From Melitaea cinxia (Eukaryota > Arthropoda > Insecta > Lepidoptera > Nymphalidae), in the NCBI RefSeq assembly GCF_905220565.1, contig NC_059408.1:15314508-15378507 (forward strand): a DNA stretch of 64,000 bases, given 5' to 3'. Below, piece by piece: positions 32,494 to 45,427 of this stretch (positions within the stretch are counted from its first letter, which is position 1; every line of letters starts with the position of its first letter). The notes beneath the pieces are model-generated. The model was given only the letters and a program-made list of their open reading frames with translations. It was not told the DNA's origin and searched no databases. Both the position numbers and the translations under genes were made by a program.

Positions 32494-35400
32494 CGAAAAA
32501 TAATTAAAGATAATCAACAACCATCGTTTGTATAGTAGCTAAGTGATTATTTACCAAACTTTTATGAATTTAGTCATATTTATTTAATAAAACCTTCTTC
32601 GCGCTTACCTATTGACGGTTACTTTATACGAATCTTAAAATATGTATAAAATTAAGCATAAAAGGCCGTGATAGGTTTAAGTTTAGTTAAGGATGTTAAA
32701 AAATAATTTAAAAACGAAACCGCTATGTTAAAAAAATTAGCAAAATTTTCTATGCTTTATCCTATTTGAGTAATGAAAGGTAAGAAAGCGGAGTAATACG
32801 ACAAGATTTCACGCGACGAAATATACGACAACTTGTCACCCACGTCAAAACGTGTCGCGTTGTCGCTCAAATAGAACGACGAATAACTCATTTTTTACTA
32901 ATTATTTTGTCTCGTTCATCTATTTCATTAATATATTACTCTAAATTCCTTCAAGAGGACTTCTCTTCTAAGTGAACGGTAGTATATACTATTAACATCT
33001 ATTGTGTTACTTAAATCCAACAATTTTTATTACAAAGACCGCCCGTGCCCGGTAGCTAAAATAAAACCTCATAAAACTATAAAACTGTTTTTACAGCCAT
33101 AGTATAGGGTTATATAATAATCATTGACTATGTTGTATATACATAGAATATCTCTAAATATACCAAAATCGTAGTGCTTTGATAGTTTGGCTTCAGTATA
33201 TGCTATCAAAAGTAGGAAATGTTTCAAAATACTAAACATACTAGCTAGTAAACACAAAGTTTCAGCAAGTAATTAAATTGGTACATTGTATAAAATGTGT
33301 TGTTTATGAGTACAGAGCATTGTATCACTGAGCAGTATATTTTATTGTTTCATGATTTCCACTAAGTGCTAGTGCGATCACTAATCCAAATATAATGTTG
33401 TAAATACGTAGCCATCTACTATGTCCATACATTTAACATTTACCGAAAAAATAAAATAAAAATAAAACCAGCTTATGAGCTTTTGTCATAAATTCATATT
33501 ATATTTTAAAAAATAGACATAGGAGAGTAAATAGTGCGAGCGACGACTAGTCAAAACTTTTCGATAACAAATTGAAGAAAATCCAGAAAATTAATTGAGA
33601 CGATTCCAAAAAGTATAATTGAAAAGATTTTGCAAGTTTCAAATAACGTTCGTTAGTATTTATTTTCAACATTAAAAAAAAACATAATGGTAAATAAAAT
33701 ACGTTAAAGTAAATGAACAGCCGATATAATTACCTCCCTTTAACAAGGCAAACACATTAAATTGTTAGTGAAACGACACTTACAGTAAGGAGATATATTA
33801 AATGTATGCAGCCAGTAGGTCAATTGCGTCAACCGCAATTATTGTAGGCTCCTAATAGCTACTACTGTACTCATAAACCCATCAACAATGTGCATACAAA
33901 CTTGTATCCGTTTACGAAAATTTTATAAAACATCGGTTTCTTAAACATAAGTTGAATTAGAAATAATGTTGTAAATAAAAATTTTAGCGTTAATAATTGA
34001 GGAGATGACAAACAAAATGCAGTAAGTGTAAAATTAGCTTTTTCAAGAAATCACATTTTTTTCACATCTCGCATGTCGAAGAAGAGATAAAGTATTACGA
34101 AATTGAATTGCACAGTCACAACTCTAAGAATGAAATTCAAACGTTTTCCTATTACTCCTATATTTTGTATTTATGACGTTTTTTAAAATTAGTAATTTTA
34201 CAGTTACTTCATTTTGTTCGCCAGACCCTTAATTTTATATCTCAACAGTAAAATCACTAGAACACATATCATCGGCACTTTCTTTCATTCTTGATGTTAT
34301 ATTATTTTTATACGTGTATAGAATAATAAATAGTTGATATTATATAATATTATAATAAGATTTAGATAGTCATCAATGAAATGTTTTAAAAATATATAAT
34401 AATATTCCACTAAACAGTTTCTCGATTTAATATTACCTGTCCATTTACAAAAGTCTATAACTATGAAAAGATAATAGAAATTGTTGTCTAATATATTTTA
34501 GGCGTATAATATTATTTTTCATTATTTTTTTTTTTTAGTTGTGATTAAGATTTATATAGCTTCCACTCTTACTTGTACCTGTATAACTTAGACTAAGTAT
34601 AATAACCTTTATATAATACAAACGACGAAATAGAATTATAATCAAATGTTAAATGATTTATTAATTTTGTTATTTATTTTATCAAATGAATACTATTTAT
34701 TTGTATGTTAATCGATTTCTAAAGTGAGGAATCGTGAAATAAATTTATTTATGTTACCGTGAAACATAAACATTTTGAAATGGATAAATTAAATTAATTT
34801 TTAAATGTTAGCATTTTACATTTTTACATTTGATAAATGTAATAGACGTCTTTGTAATTGATATTGATAAATTCGTTTTGTTTTATAAATAATAAAAATA
34901 ACCAATATGAAATTATATAAACGTGTAATAATTAGGACGTCGCACGAAATGCAATAATTTTTGACGTATATAGTTAGCACATTCATTTATTATATTATAA
35001 ATATATAAATATATATGACAAATATAAATATTCATTACATAAATATTAATTGTACCAATTAGTGAGATAAAGTTTAAAAACGTGTTAAATCACATTTTAA
35101 TTTCGTATAGAGCTGTGTTATTTCAAAATAAGCTTATTTTGCTACTGACTAAATTGCTACTATTTCTTGTAAAATGTAAAGTAAGAGGACCATTGTTATT
35201 AAACGTTAGCTATTTATCATTGAACGCAAGTTAATGAAACAAGTTACTGATTAAATAAAATGAATATAAGAAAAAAATCATAGATCATAATGTTCTTTAA
35301 TTCTTTTCAAGTTCAAAGTGGGAATCACACAGACTCCACTATAATCTTATTACAGTAAAACAATTTACAAATTTATTAATTTAATTGAATACGTATAACA

Positions 35401-36500
35401 TAAAACAATTACTCCTGATAAGCATTTTTGTTTATCACAAAGATACAAAAAAATCGACCATTGCTTTCAACGTCAAAAATAAAATAAAAATCTTTGAAAT
35501 TAAAGTAAAAGGATGCATTAATATCATAAATGTGTAAAAAAAACATTAAATTGCAAATTTTATCAAAAAAAATAATTAAATATGATTAGTCACCTATTTT
35601 GCAACCAGCTCCCTGTCTATAACGTATAATTTAAGTTATTTCGTTCAATCGTCGCACAACTTCAAGTAGATTAAGGCTTACAGTGAGTAAACAGGGCTTG
35701 TATCTTAATGTATAGCATTCTATATACATTATATATTATACAATTTTGAACAATACGAAAACATATTTGAAATATTGTTCATTAAATATTTTAAAATCAT
35801 ATGAGTGTTTTAATTTCCGTACCCCTAAAATAATATTAATTTATAAAACTATTTGGTATACTTATAAAATTAAAATAAATATTTAGATGATTTCTTTTAA
35901 TTGTTTGTGAATGGAATTGTCTTTGGAATTCGTTAAGTGTGTGTAATTACCTTATAACGAAATAAATATTTTCATTTCATTTCGTTATTGAACTAAACAA
36001 AACTCTTCACATTCAAAAGCCTAATATTTATTAATATATTTATATGTATGAACATAATTACCTGTAGTACACACACACATAGCACCTGCAGTTCCTTGTA
36101 TTCTTTATCAGCTGTGCCTCGCGGTTTCATCCGTTGGAAATGGACTATCAAACACCAAAAGAATTTTCCAATTTGAAACAGTAGTTCCTGAAATTAGCGC
36201 AATTAAACAAAGGGCCAAAAAAAACAAACCCTTCAAGCTTTATAGTATTAGTATAGACTTTTTACTTCTAAAACAGTCATAGTTGAATTGTAATCAGTAA
36301 TGAAACAGTCTATGTGTAAATGTCTGTTTTACTATGCTTTATAAGTGAAACAAAAGGTGAAACTTGAAACTTTTAAAATCAAACAGTAATATTTATATTA
36401 ATTTACGCATATATACAAAAACACAATAATCACACATGAATAAATAAACTACTGAAAGCCAAGAATGATTTATTCAATCGAAGTCTATACTATACCCATT
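32494..36500 (+). other. AT-rich, repeat-poor 3' flank of Shaw
   Basis: Four kilobases with almost none of the repeat families that crowd the rest of the window and no ORF of interest. It may be a long 3' UTR or downstream regulatory DNA. A LINE-like 3' tail (GAAATAAATATTTTCATTTC) occurs at about 35958-35985. A hairpin-capable AACGAAAT...ATTTCGTT pair is part of that tail. Confidence 0.4.
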
Positions 36501-37379
36501 ATTATGGGTTCGTTTCGAGTTCACGTCAATTCTCAAAGAAACACTCGATACAAATACTATTAAAACCCGAAACTGACCGCTAAATGTCAAGTCTTTATAG
36601 AAAAGGTCAACTGAATAGTTAACCGTTTTTCTAATAAGTTGAGTGCTTCATTTATAATTCACTGCGGCGCGCGGTAAAGGACATAGTCCGGGGAGTGACG
36701 GCAAATTGACCGCTTGAAAATGGAACTTTGTCACTTGATTGTGTGCAGCATTATATGTTTTATTTGTTTATAGTAAGGAGGTTCAAATAAGAGTTAGTTT
36801 TTGAAAATACGTTTCGAGAGCATTTCGTGTTCAAGATCGACATCAACCACCAATAAACACACATAAAGATACACATATAAATGCCCCGTAAATATTTCAG
36901 GTTCAGTAAAAATCAGTCGAGTAAAAACTTTTTGGTATTGTTAAATTTATTTTATTTTCGTCGTCCGTAAGTTATGCGAGTATATACACTTTTTGTTTCT
37001 TTTTTATTTATTTAGATTAAATAAATAATATATAACTGCCGAGAACAGTTCATTAAAAGCTCTAGCTAAATAAATTAAAACGAGCTTTGCAAAGTTTTCA
37101 CTCTTTTTTTTATTTCGTTTCGTAAAGAGCGACCATCGACGCTTCGTGTTGCAGATTGTATCTAGGTCGACATTTTAATAAAATTGTTTAGTTCTTATCG
37201 GTTTCTCGTTTAAAAGATATACATATATATAATTTCTCATTTTTAAGCATAACTTTGTCATCATAACTTTTTTTATATGTTTATATAGATAAACAAAAAT
37301 TTATAGAGTATATATGTTTGCCATTTTTTTTTGGTAGCTATATTTTGTAGAAGGTTGTTTTAGAATTTTATAGAAAATA

Positions 37380-37700
37380 AGCAGGAAATCCTTCTCCTAC
37401 ATGGATAAAGACTCCTTTATGAGTGACGCTGTATTTCATGCAAGATATTACTAATTCTGTACTAAAACACGGTTTATATATTATTTTCAAAGAGTAACGG
37501 TGGAGTTTCTTGCCAAATCTTCTCTGCTGAAACTACATTCCGAATCGGTGGTAGTTTGGTACAAAAATAATAATCGTTTTTTAAGTTTTAATTTGTATAA
37601 TGTCCATTCGAAAGTACTCATGGGGCCTATTTGAATAAAGTATTTTTTTTTTTATTATTTGTATGTCCCAGCAATCAGATGTTACAGACTGAATATTGTA
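37380..37700 (+). repeat. SINE-B tail split by a LINE 3' end
   Basis: AAATCCTTCTCCTACATGG at the left and CCAGCAATCAGATGTTACAG at the right are contiguous in SINE-B. Between them (about 37419-37665) lies GGTGGAGTTTCTTGCC...TTTGAATAAAGTATTTTTTT (joined ends quoted), the 3' end type of a LINE common in Lepidoptera. Confidence 0.6.
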
Positions 37701-37779
37701 AGCAGGAAATTGAGAAATTTCAGAATATGTTAAGAATATTTTAACTGCATGCATGATTTTTCTCTATACGACTACTTTA

Positions 37780-37995
37780 GAAAACAAGCGTACGACCCAC
37801 CTTATGGAAAGCGGTTACCGCAGCCGTAGATACAATAGAAACATCGCAAGCGCGATGCTGACCTTAACCCTGACCCTCCCCAGAAGCTCTGACTTACCTC
37901 ACCACAAATGCACAACACTGTTTGAAAGCAATATTATTTAGCTGTGATCTTCTGTAAGGTCGACGTACTTTCCCATGCCACGTCACATTTTGAAC
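37780..37995 (+). repeat. F-family repeat copy
   Basis: AACAAGCGTACGACCCACCT, GCGGTTACCGCAGCCGTAGA, GATCTTCTGTAAGGTCGACG in F order. Confidence 0.65.
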
Positions 37996-38725
37996 TTTCG
38001 CTACAAAGTTAATTAATCTGATTTTATTTTTTAAAATTTTAACCTTTATAATTATTTTATATAAAACATTTAATATATTTTTTACATAAATCTTATAAAA
38101 ATATCTTATATATTTGCGTCCTTACTTGAATATGTTTGTATGAAAAATAACAATTTTTCTTATAGTAGGAGATCCGAACTAAAGACGACCTTCACTTATC
38201 TGCTTAATGGATGAAAATTATTTTATATATATTTCAGTATATAAGAAAAATAATAACAAAAGATTTGCCTTAAAAATTCTAGCCAGACCATATTTATTTC
38301 AAAATATAATTTTTTTTTTTTGACATTATAAAGCCTATAGAAAATTCAAACGTTGGTTTTTTTATTATTGTCCTGGCATAACTACTGAGTTATCAGGTAT
38401 AAAAAGGTATATTAAAATATATTTGTTCTAGTTACATTCACCCGCATGTTTAATTAATAAATCTTACATCCAAATGAGTGCTGTTTCATTGCGAATACGA
38501 TGACATTGGGTTGCGTGCTAAAAGTCTGACGGTAGCCGAATATAATATAGCCTGACCAAAAATTTTCTAACCAACTTTTTCGCGATTTACCTTTAATATA
38601 CTAACGAAAATAATTATTTAATTTTTATCCATTAAACAAATGGGTGAAGATCACGTCTAGTTTGTATCTTAGACTATTAAGTAAGGTTTTAGGATTTCTT
38701 TTTGAACTATATAAGCGCTCAATCA

Positions 38726-38972
38726 AGCCGCGTTGGCACAACGGTCACAGCCATGGATTGTACCTGTTGCGCTGGCGGTTGCGGGTTCGATCCCCGCACA
38801 TGACAAACATTTGTATTGGCCATACAGGTGTTTGCCGTGGTCTGGGCGTTTGTGCAGTCCTTGTGGGTCTCCCCACCGTGCCTCGGAGAGCACGTTAAGC
38901 CGTCGGTCCCGGTTATTATTATGTACACCTGATAGCGATCGTTACTAATAGTAGGGAATATATCCGGCCAAC
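38726..38972 (+). mobile_element. SINE-B, 3'-shortened copy
   Basis: Good head: CCGCGTTGGCACAACGGTCA, and B box GCGGGTTCGATCCCCGC, then CCGTGCCTCGGAGAGCACGT and GATCGTTACTAATAGTAGGG. The final third seen at 26015-26327 is missing after 38972. The box pair makes a tRNA call tempting, but the body is SINE. Confidence 0.75.
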
Positions 38973-39284
38973 CGCCGGGATATTACTGGCAGAAGCGTGG
39001 AAGCACTCAATACGTAGAAACGTAGAGTCCAGAAATTGTGCCAATTGTTCAGGTCATTCTATTAATTCGTATATAAACAGATTTTTTAAATATCAATTCA
39101 GTACTAAACGAGTTATTTGCCCTCAAAGAGATTATCCCTTATAACACGCCGCCATTTGATCTCGTCTGGAGGACATTATACTTGAAGAATACAATTGGAC
39201 AATGTTTGATTTGAACTACTGATATAAAAGGTATTATACAGACGACACAATCTATCGTCTAGTTAATTTGAATATAAGTATAAT

Positions 39285-39617
39285 TTCATCATCATTACAG
39301 CCTATACAGTCCACTGCTGGACATCGGCCTCCACAAGGTAACGCCAAAAATAACGTGAACTCATGTGTTTTGCCCATAGTCACCACGCTGGGCAGGCGGG
39401 TTGGTGACCGCAGTACTAGCTTTGTCGCACCGAAGACGCTGCTGCCCGTCTTCGGCCTGTGTATTTCAAAGCCAGCAGTTGGATGGTTATCCCGCCACCG
39501 GTCGGCTTTTAAAGTTCCAAGGTGGTAGTGGAACTGTGTTATCCCTTAGTCGCCTTTTACGACACCCACGGGAAGAGAGGGGGTGGCTATATTCTTTAGT
39601 ACCGTAGCCACACAGTA
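39285..39617 (-). mobile_element. C-family retroposon, near full length
   Basis: CATCATCATTACAGCCTATA to CCGTAGCCACACAGTAC. TATAATTTCAT occurs just before (about 39279) and again just after (about 39626), a likely 11 bp target duplication. Confidence 0.75.
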
Positions 39618-39629
39618 CATATATATATA

Positions 39630-41310
39630 ATTTCATAAAAGTCATTAAATTAGATTATTGGTGGTCTTTTGCATTGGATTATAGGCAACGTAATATCTGT
39701 TTTTCTGTGTTATATGTAACTGCCGACGAGCAATTATTTATATTTACGAAAATATGTTTTCTCTTGGGTGTTCGTATATAAAATAAGACCAGACCCAGTG
39801 GGACGCAATCTGGAAGGCAGTTCATTTCAATAAATAACATTGAAATAAGTTTGAACTGTATCAATGAAGGCACTTTTTATTAATTATTTAAAATTACAGT
39901 AAGTATGCATTGCAATTACCAATTAAAATTTACTAATGCGGTCTCCCTAAACATTATCAAAGATTAACCGAGTGTAACGTTTGTAAGCCAAGGCCTGAAT
40001 CGATCCGTTAATTCGGTCTGAAATCGGATTCAGTCTGTAAAATAATGATTAATTTAAAATAATTACGTATAAATCAATTTTAATTATTCCAAAAACGCAA
40101 TCAACCACCACATCCGCGGTCACAATGAATCCGTCAATTTACAAAATAACATTTAATTACCGTTTAACACAAACCGCATTCAGTTCAGAGTTAATTTAAA
40201 ATAATCACACTAATGGCAAAGCTGTTGTGAAGCCTACAATGCTACAAATTATTACGTTCATTTTTTTAATACGAAAAATAACAAAAAACGACTTAATTGA
40301 AGTCTTTAAAAAAAAAAAAATTGTGTTAAAAAAAAGTTTTCACACAAAAATTGAAATGAAATGAAAACATTTATTTCGCCATAATACACATACACACTAA
40401 ACAAGAATCAAGAATAATATCATTTACAAAAAAAAAAAAAACTCAACAATAATAAAAGAAAGTTAAGGTAGCAAAATTATCTATATCTGTACAAATAAAT
40501 AAAATTGGAGTGTCTGTTTGTAATATTAAAGTAACCGTTTTTTACTAAATGCATGTGTATACAAGGTACGTATACCAACATAACATTTTTTTACAAATTT
40601 TGTCTGTCCGTCTGTTTGTTCCGGCTAATCTCTAAAACCGCTGGACCGATTTTGATGGGACTTTCACTGACAAACAGCTGATATAATAAGGAGTAACTTA
40701 GGCTACTTTTATTTTTATTTTCTCTATAACTGTGAACCGAACAACTATTTTTTTTTAATTCAACGTGGACGATGTCGCGGGCACAGTTAGTCAAGCAATA
40801 AAATAAAAATTTACATCTCAACATTGGGTAGATTACAAACTTAGGTAATGTAATAAGCAACTTTAACTTAGACTTAGAAAAATACTCAAAATATTAAGTT
40901 ACTCAAAATTTCTAATGTCTAATGTTAAATTACTTGGTTTGGAACTAAATATTTTTTTTACGATAGTTAAGAAAAAATATATTAAAACATAAGATAATAT
41001 GATTTATATATTCTGAAACATGGGATAAACTCCTGGATTAGTCTAGTTCAATAATATAGCTAGAATCATGATTGTTCCCAACTTCTTCCAACTTTTCTAA
41101 GGTTGGTGTCTATCTAATCTGTCTGTTACCCTTACCTTACTCCGTACTATCCCCGTGTACTAAGTTCACATGACTAAACTGCGAAACATTTAAATAAGTT
41201 TAGTTAGGAGATAGGTTTAAATGGAAAAGGGGGGAAGGGAATGAGTGGAATTTAAAGAAATCGACATAATAAATCCAAGATCCTTACAAAATGAAAAGCG
41301 ATAACTAAAA
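39630..41310. other. Intergenic with D repeat and LINE tail
   Basis: Holds a LINE-type tail in reverse (GAAATGAAAACATTTATTTC at about 40360) and a D copy (40497-40790, reverse). The stretches 39640-40350 and 40860-41310 are AT-rich without recognisable content. Confidence 0.5.
40497..40790 (-). repeat. D-family repeat, copy 3
   Basis: Reverse copy: ATAAATAAAATTGGAGTGTC first, CAACGTGGACGATGTCGCGG last, with GGACCGATTTTGATGGGACT between. Confidence 0.7.
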
Positions 41311-41480
41311 TAAAAAAAGAGTGTGCTATAGATCACACGACTGAAGTCCATCTGACTTATATCTTCTTCTCAACTTCCGTTTACTTCGCCCAATCACACT
41401 TTTCATATCGCTCTCGTCAAGCATTCACCAGCTTACTCCCCAAGTCCATCGTGCGTATAAAAGTTTTACTTCAGAAAACC
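41310..41480 (-). repeat. J-family repeat, copy 2
   Basis: AGAGTGTGCTATAGATCACA, CTTCTCAACTTCCGTTTAC and AATCACACTTTTCATATCG are the reverse of the 3041-3235 text. A SINE-B tail scrap follows at about 41484-41550. Confidence 0.55.
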
Positions 41481-41597
41481 ACTTCTCCATGTATGAGAAG
41501 GATCGATGCTTAATCCAACACGTTGCTCAAACAAAGGTTGACGAATAATAACTATTTTAAACTTCAAACCGATTCAATCAAACAGCGAGTGCTTTAA

Positions 41598-41795
41598 TCA
41601 GGTCGTTACGCTGATAGTCACTGTTGACGTATGTTCCTCGATGTACGTTATGCAGTTCTTCTGTTTGGCTTTATCTTCCAATAATATCGCCGCTTCACTC
41701 TCCACACCGGTACTCGATTGCCACAGATTATATCCACGATCCGTGTCCATGTTACTATGCTCGGCCAAAACGACAAGCATCCACAGAAATGAAGA
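41598..41795 (-). CDS. Possible unassigned exon on the minus strand
   Basis: Open frame on the minus strand, preceded by an acceptor-like CCTTTTTGCGTTAG (AG at 41796-41797) and ending in TGA at 41598-41600. It reads SSFLWMLVVLAEHSNMDTDR at the start, looking like the end of a signal peptide, then an acidic, Cys-poor stretch. A start at the internal ATG (41778-41780) gives 60 residues. Base composition is less AT-rich than the flanks and no repeat family covers it. I recognise no family. It could be a terminal exon of a neighbouring gene, or chance. Confidence 0.25.
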   Translation of the reverse strand, partial: SSFLWMLVVLAEHSNMDTDRGYNLWQSSTGVESEAAILLEDKAKQKNCITYIEEHTSTVTISVTT

Positions 41796-42301
41796 CTAAC
41801 GCAAAAAGGATTTAATATTATTCTGCTCAAACCCAATTATTTATTTTCAAATCTTTTGTGTATACACTGAACGCCATAGATACGCATAAAGACAAAGAAA
41901 TAGTGAATATCAAAACTGTTCAACCTCCCTAAGTAATTGGTTAAATGAAGATGATATAAATAGTTTTTTTTTTATTTATTTATTTAAGTTAACAAACAGT
42001 GTTCACAATAAAGTTTTACATAACAGACTTACAATACAAACAAGTCAACTCCAGATTACAATTGTATAATAGTAAAAAATGCACATCAAGGAAAAGAAAT
42101 GGCAGGTATCTAATATACATAATACATCACAAATACATTTTTTCCTTAAATAACATCAACCAAACACTAGTGATTATTATTGTTATTATTACTCAGCTAG
42201 AAGAAAGTTATTAAATAAGTCTGAAATTATTTATACTATAACAATATGCTCCTTATTACCAAGATAATATTATTGGGTTAGGCAAGTTAAAATTAACTAA
42301 A

Positions 42302-42383
42302 ACTAGCCCGTTGGCGCCGTTTGTAGTGACCCTGCTTTCTGCTCCGAGGTTTGTGGGTTCTATTTCCACCCCGAGTCTGGGTG

Positions 42384-42443
<60 letters not shown>

Positions 42444-42572
42444 GTGTTATTTATTATGTTTATCGAAAAAAAAATGTAGCTATACTAATCGGGTGTTACC
42501 TATAACACAAGCATTAAGTTGCTTACTTTAGGAACAGGCGACCGTGTGTGTATTGTGTAGATATTTATTATT
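42302..42572 (+). mobile_element. SINE-A, copy 6, with expanded (TA)n
   Basis: Standard head (CTAGCCCGTTGGCGCCG) with a damaged B box (GGGTTCTATTTCC) and body. A (TA)n run at about 42386-42434 has expanded inside the element between head and body. Confidence 0.8.
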
Positions 42573-42801
42573 TATAAAAATAAAAATAAAAATCCCAACG
42601 TTGCCCACGAGAGTTCGTATGTCCTATCTACTTTGTGTCGACGGGAAATTAGCATAGAAACGCCACTTTATATAAAACGCTGAATGAACTGGCGTATAAC
42701 ATAATATAAATATTATAAAATTTTATGAATTCTGTATCTACGTACAATATTTTCGAATAAACTTAAGTGCACTTTTGTACTAAATATATTTTTGTACTTA
42801 A

Positions 42802-43026
42802 TTGATGTGGATAGCGATGGAAAAAAGTAATCGTAGCCAATCAGCACATGTGAACATTTCAAGAGAAAGAATTGGTAATATTTTCATTGGCCTCAGTCCG
42901 TCTATTGCAGACGATTTAGACAGTGTCAGAGAGACACTGTGTCGTATAGGACACTCTACAGGAAATGGGATGGCACAATGTGATAACACCACTACTTGGA
43001 GAGCAGTATTGATTGCAGTACTTCCA
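42802..43026 (+). CDS. Small unassigned ORF
   Basis: ATG at about 42806 opens roughly 70 codons (text MWIAMEKSNRSQSAHVN at the start) in a patch less AT-rich than its surroundings, ending just before the TAG at about 43027. It has no signal peptide, membrane segment or motif I recognise. Remains of a decayed element are as likely as a gene. Confidence 0.15.
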
Positions 43027-43324
43027 TAGTCGAGCTGAAACAGATTGATAGCAGATTATATGTACCCTGTTGTACCCTACCACGGAATATTATTCATAAT
43101 CTCGTAGGTGAGATGGTTAAAAGAGGCAGAAATCTAAATGCGTAATGAGAAATTGCTAATGCAATAGGAAAACATAACGTTATTTCCAGAACATACTGAA
43201 GATAAAAATAACAAGATATTTGTTACGAACGTTTCAGTAAAAGACGCAACAGAAAAAAGAGTAACTTAAAAAATGAAAAGCTCTATCAGTCGTCATATGT
43301 TATATTTGTCTTAACACGATCAAA

Positions 43325-43520
43325 AACGAGTGTGCTTTAGACCCCACAACAAAAATAAAAGTTACGAAAGGTAAGTTTATCTTTCTTTCTATCTTCGCTA
43401 CCTTATATATCCCTCTCAACTTCCGTTCCGATTTCCACCCGATCACACTTTTCGTAACGAATTCACCAGCTTACTCCTAAATTCAAGCGTGTGTAAAAAG
43501 TTTTACTTTAAAAATTACGC
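43325..43520 (-). repeat. J-family repeat, copy 3
   Basis: GAGTGTGCTTTAGACCCCAC, CCTCTCAACTTCCGTTCCG and CGATCACACTTTTCGTAACG, reverse of 3041-3235. A short N-family end follows at about 43610-43655. Confidence 0.55.
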
Positions 43521-43904
43521 AGTACTAAAAAAATGCGGAAAACCGTGATGTCTAGCGGGAGGCCTAGTTCAGTATTGCAAAAGGCTGAACCAACTGATGA
43601 CTGATAAAAAATACTATCGAATGGAAAACTTCCTCCTTTTTTTGAAGTCCATTAAAACAGACAAAGCTACAACAAAGACACACCTACATTCGCCAATCAC
43701 GAATCATTAACAAATCTAAGGGATTGCCACATTGCAAACATGTTCCGCTGCTGCAAATCTGCTGTATAATTTTGTGTCTATTATGATAGAAGAGAAACAG
43801 TTTAACGGGGATCTCAAGGGCCTAGACATTTTTATCACTAAAGGCTTCATATAAAAAAAATGTTTCCAAATATTATAGGTCAGCATGAAGTTTGTCTTAT
43901 TTGT

Positions 43905-44130
43905 AATAATAATAATAGTAATAATAATAATAATAATAGAAACATTTATTTCGGGACTATCGTTAGTAACAATGTTTCTTATAACCAAGTGTTAGTAAAA
44001 TAACAAATAGTTACATTGTTATTATATAAAAGAGACTTGTGAAGGGAACGTGGGGGGGGGACAAATCAATCAAATTGGTACAAAAAAATGAATTTAAAAT
44101 TGAAGGCTACATATAGATTATACGAAATAA
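43905..44130 (-). repeat. LINE 3' tail with (AAT)n, then an E fragment
   Basis: (AAT)n plus GAAACATTTATTTCGGGACT is a LINE tail in reverse. After it, GGGGGGGGACAAATCAATC and AAAATGAATTTAAAATTG match the E-family middle at about 56925. Confidence 0.5.
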
Positions 44131-44217
44131 ATAAATATCTTTAGCATGAACATACTTGTGCGGTCGTCTTGTAAGGTAAGCAAGTTAGTAACACGTTGCA
44201 CGCATTCAGCTTGTTCA

Positions 44218-44520
44218 TACCACTGCTGGGCATAGGTCACTTTCTTCATTTAGGACAATGATTGGGGCTTAATTCACTTCGGCTTAAAAGATATGTAACC
44301 TACTATAAGTAACGATCACTATTATGTATTTATGATAACAACCGGGACCGATAGCTTACCGTGCTATCCGAGGCACTGTGAGGAGACCCAAAAGTACAGA
44401 CAATCAAACCGGTAAGAAATATTTGCACAAATATAATTTTAAACCCCGAGCGGGAAACGAACCTGCAAGCCGTCGGTGTTTTAGGCAACTACTCGCAACA
44501 CTACACCAGAGCGATTGTTC
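44218..44520 (-). repeat. SINE-B-like copy, diverged
   Basis: Reverse SINE-B text: CACTGCTGGGCATAGGTCAC, TGATAACAACCGGGACCGAT, CCGAGGCACTGTGAGGAGAC, ending near a decayed head. Confidence 0.55.
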
Positions 44521-44847
44521 GGTAATACGTTGAACATTCACTATTTACCGATTTATACTGAACGCGACGCATGATTATTTTCTAAAATTCACACCATACG
44601 TTTAAAAGGCCTAGATAAAACATATACTACACATAAATCGGAAGATATATTTCAGGGCCGGATTAGTGAGCTCCATGAAGTCAGAATTTTGTCGGCTCCG
44701 AACAATTGTACCTCATTTGGTTTAACCGTTGTGCGTCATTAATTCTATTTTTGGCGAACTAAAATAGTGATGAGATGGCAATTATATCGATATCAATACT
44801 GTAATTAAATTGACTTTGTACTAAATGACTGAATTAGCTAATTTTTC

Positions 44848-45135
44848 GTAGTTTAGTGGCACTTGAAACCGCCAATGGTTTGCGGATTCGATTCCTGTTC
44901 GGGATGGATAAAGATATATATAATGTATTTGTACAAATATTTCTTTTCGGTTTTAATGTCTGTTGTGGATCTCTCCAACGTGTCTCGGAGAGGATGTCAA
45001 ACCGTCGGCGTTGGTCCCGGTTGTTATCATAAAAACCTAATAGCGATCGTTACTTATAGTATGGAAGACATCCGCCAACGCGCAGTGGAGCAGTGTGGTG
45101 GATTCAGCCCTTATCCTACTTGAATGTTACAGGTT
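44848..45135 (+). repeat. B-like SINE variant, copy 2
   Basis: A-box-like TTTAGTGGCACTTGAAACCG and B-box-like GCGGATTCGATTCCTGTTC, then GTGTCTCGGAGAGGATGTCA and the SINE-B body. Related to 21830-22097. Confidence 0.55.
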
Positions 45136-45427
45136 CCTCGTTTAAATAACATTTCAATTAAAATTTAAGAAAAATAAATGCCTTTTTTAATTTAAATATA
45201 AACATACCCTACTTAGATTTAAAACTATCGATACATATTTTCATCTTCACTATTAAAGGAACCTTTAACTTTCTACTAATATGGCCACCGTCGTAGAACT
45301 ATTTTATTCCTCGGCGTTTATTGCCCTGCTATAAATTTTAACGTCCATGAGATAAGATAGACAAATACTCTATTAAACTTATAAAACTACAGTTCAAATA
45401 GACAGTGTTCTAAAGGGTTCAAATTTA

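Larger units (their letters stand above)
36501..38640. other. Intergenic, mostly unidentified
   Basis: Contains a short GC-rich patch (36660-36720), a SINE-B tail split by a LINE 3' end (37380-37700) and an F copy (37780-37995). The rest is AT-rich with no feature I can support. Confidence 0.5.
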
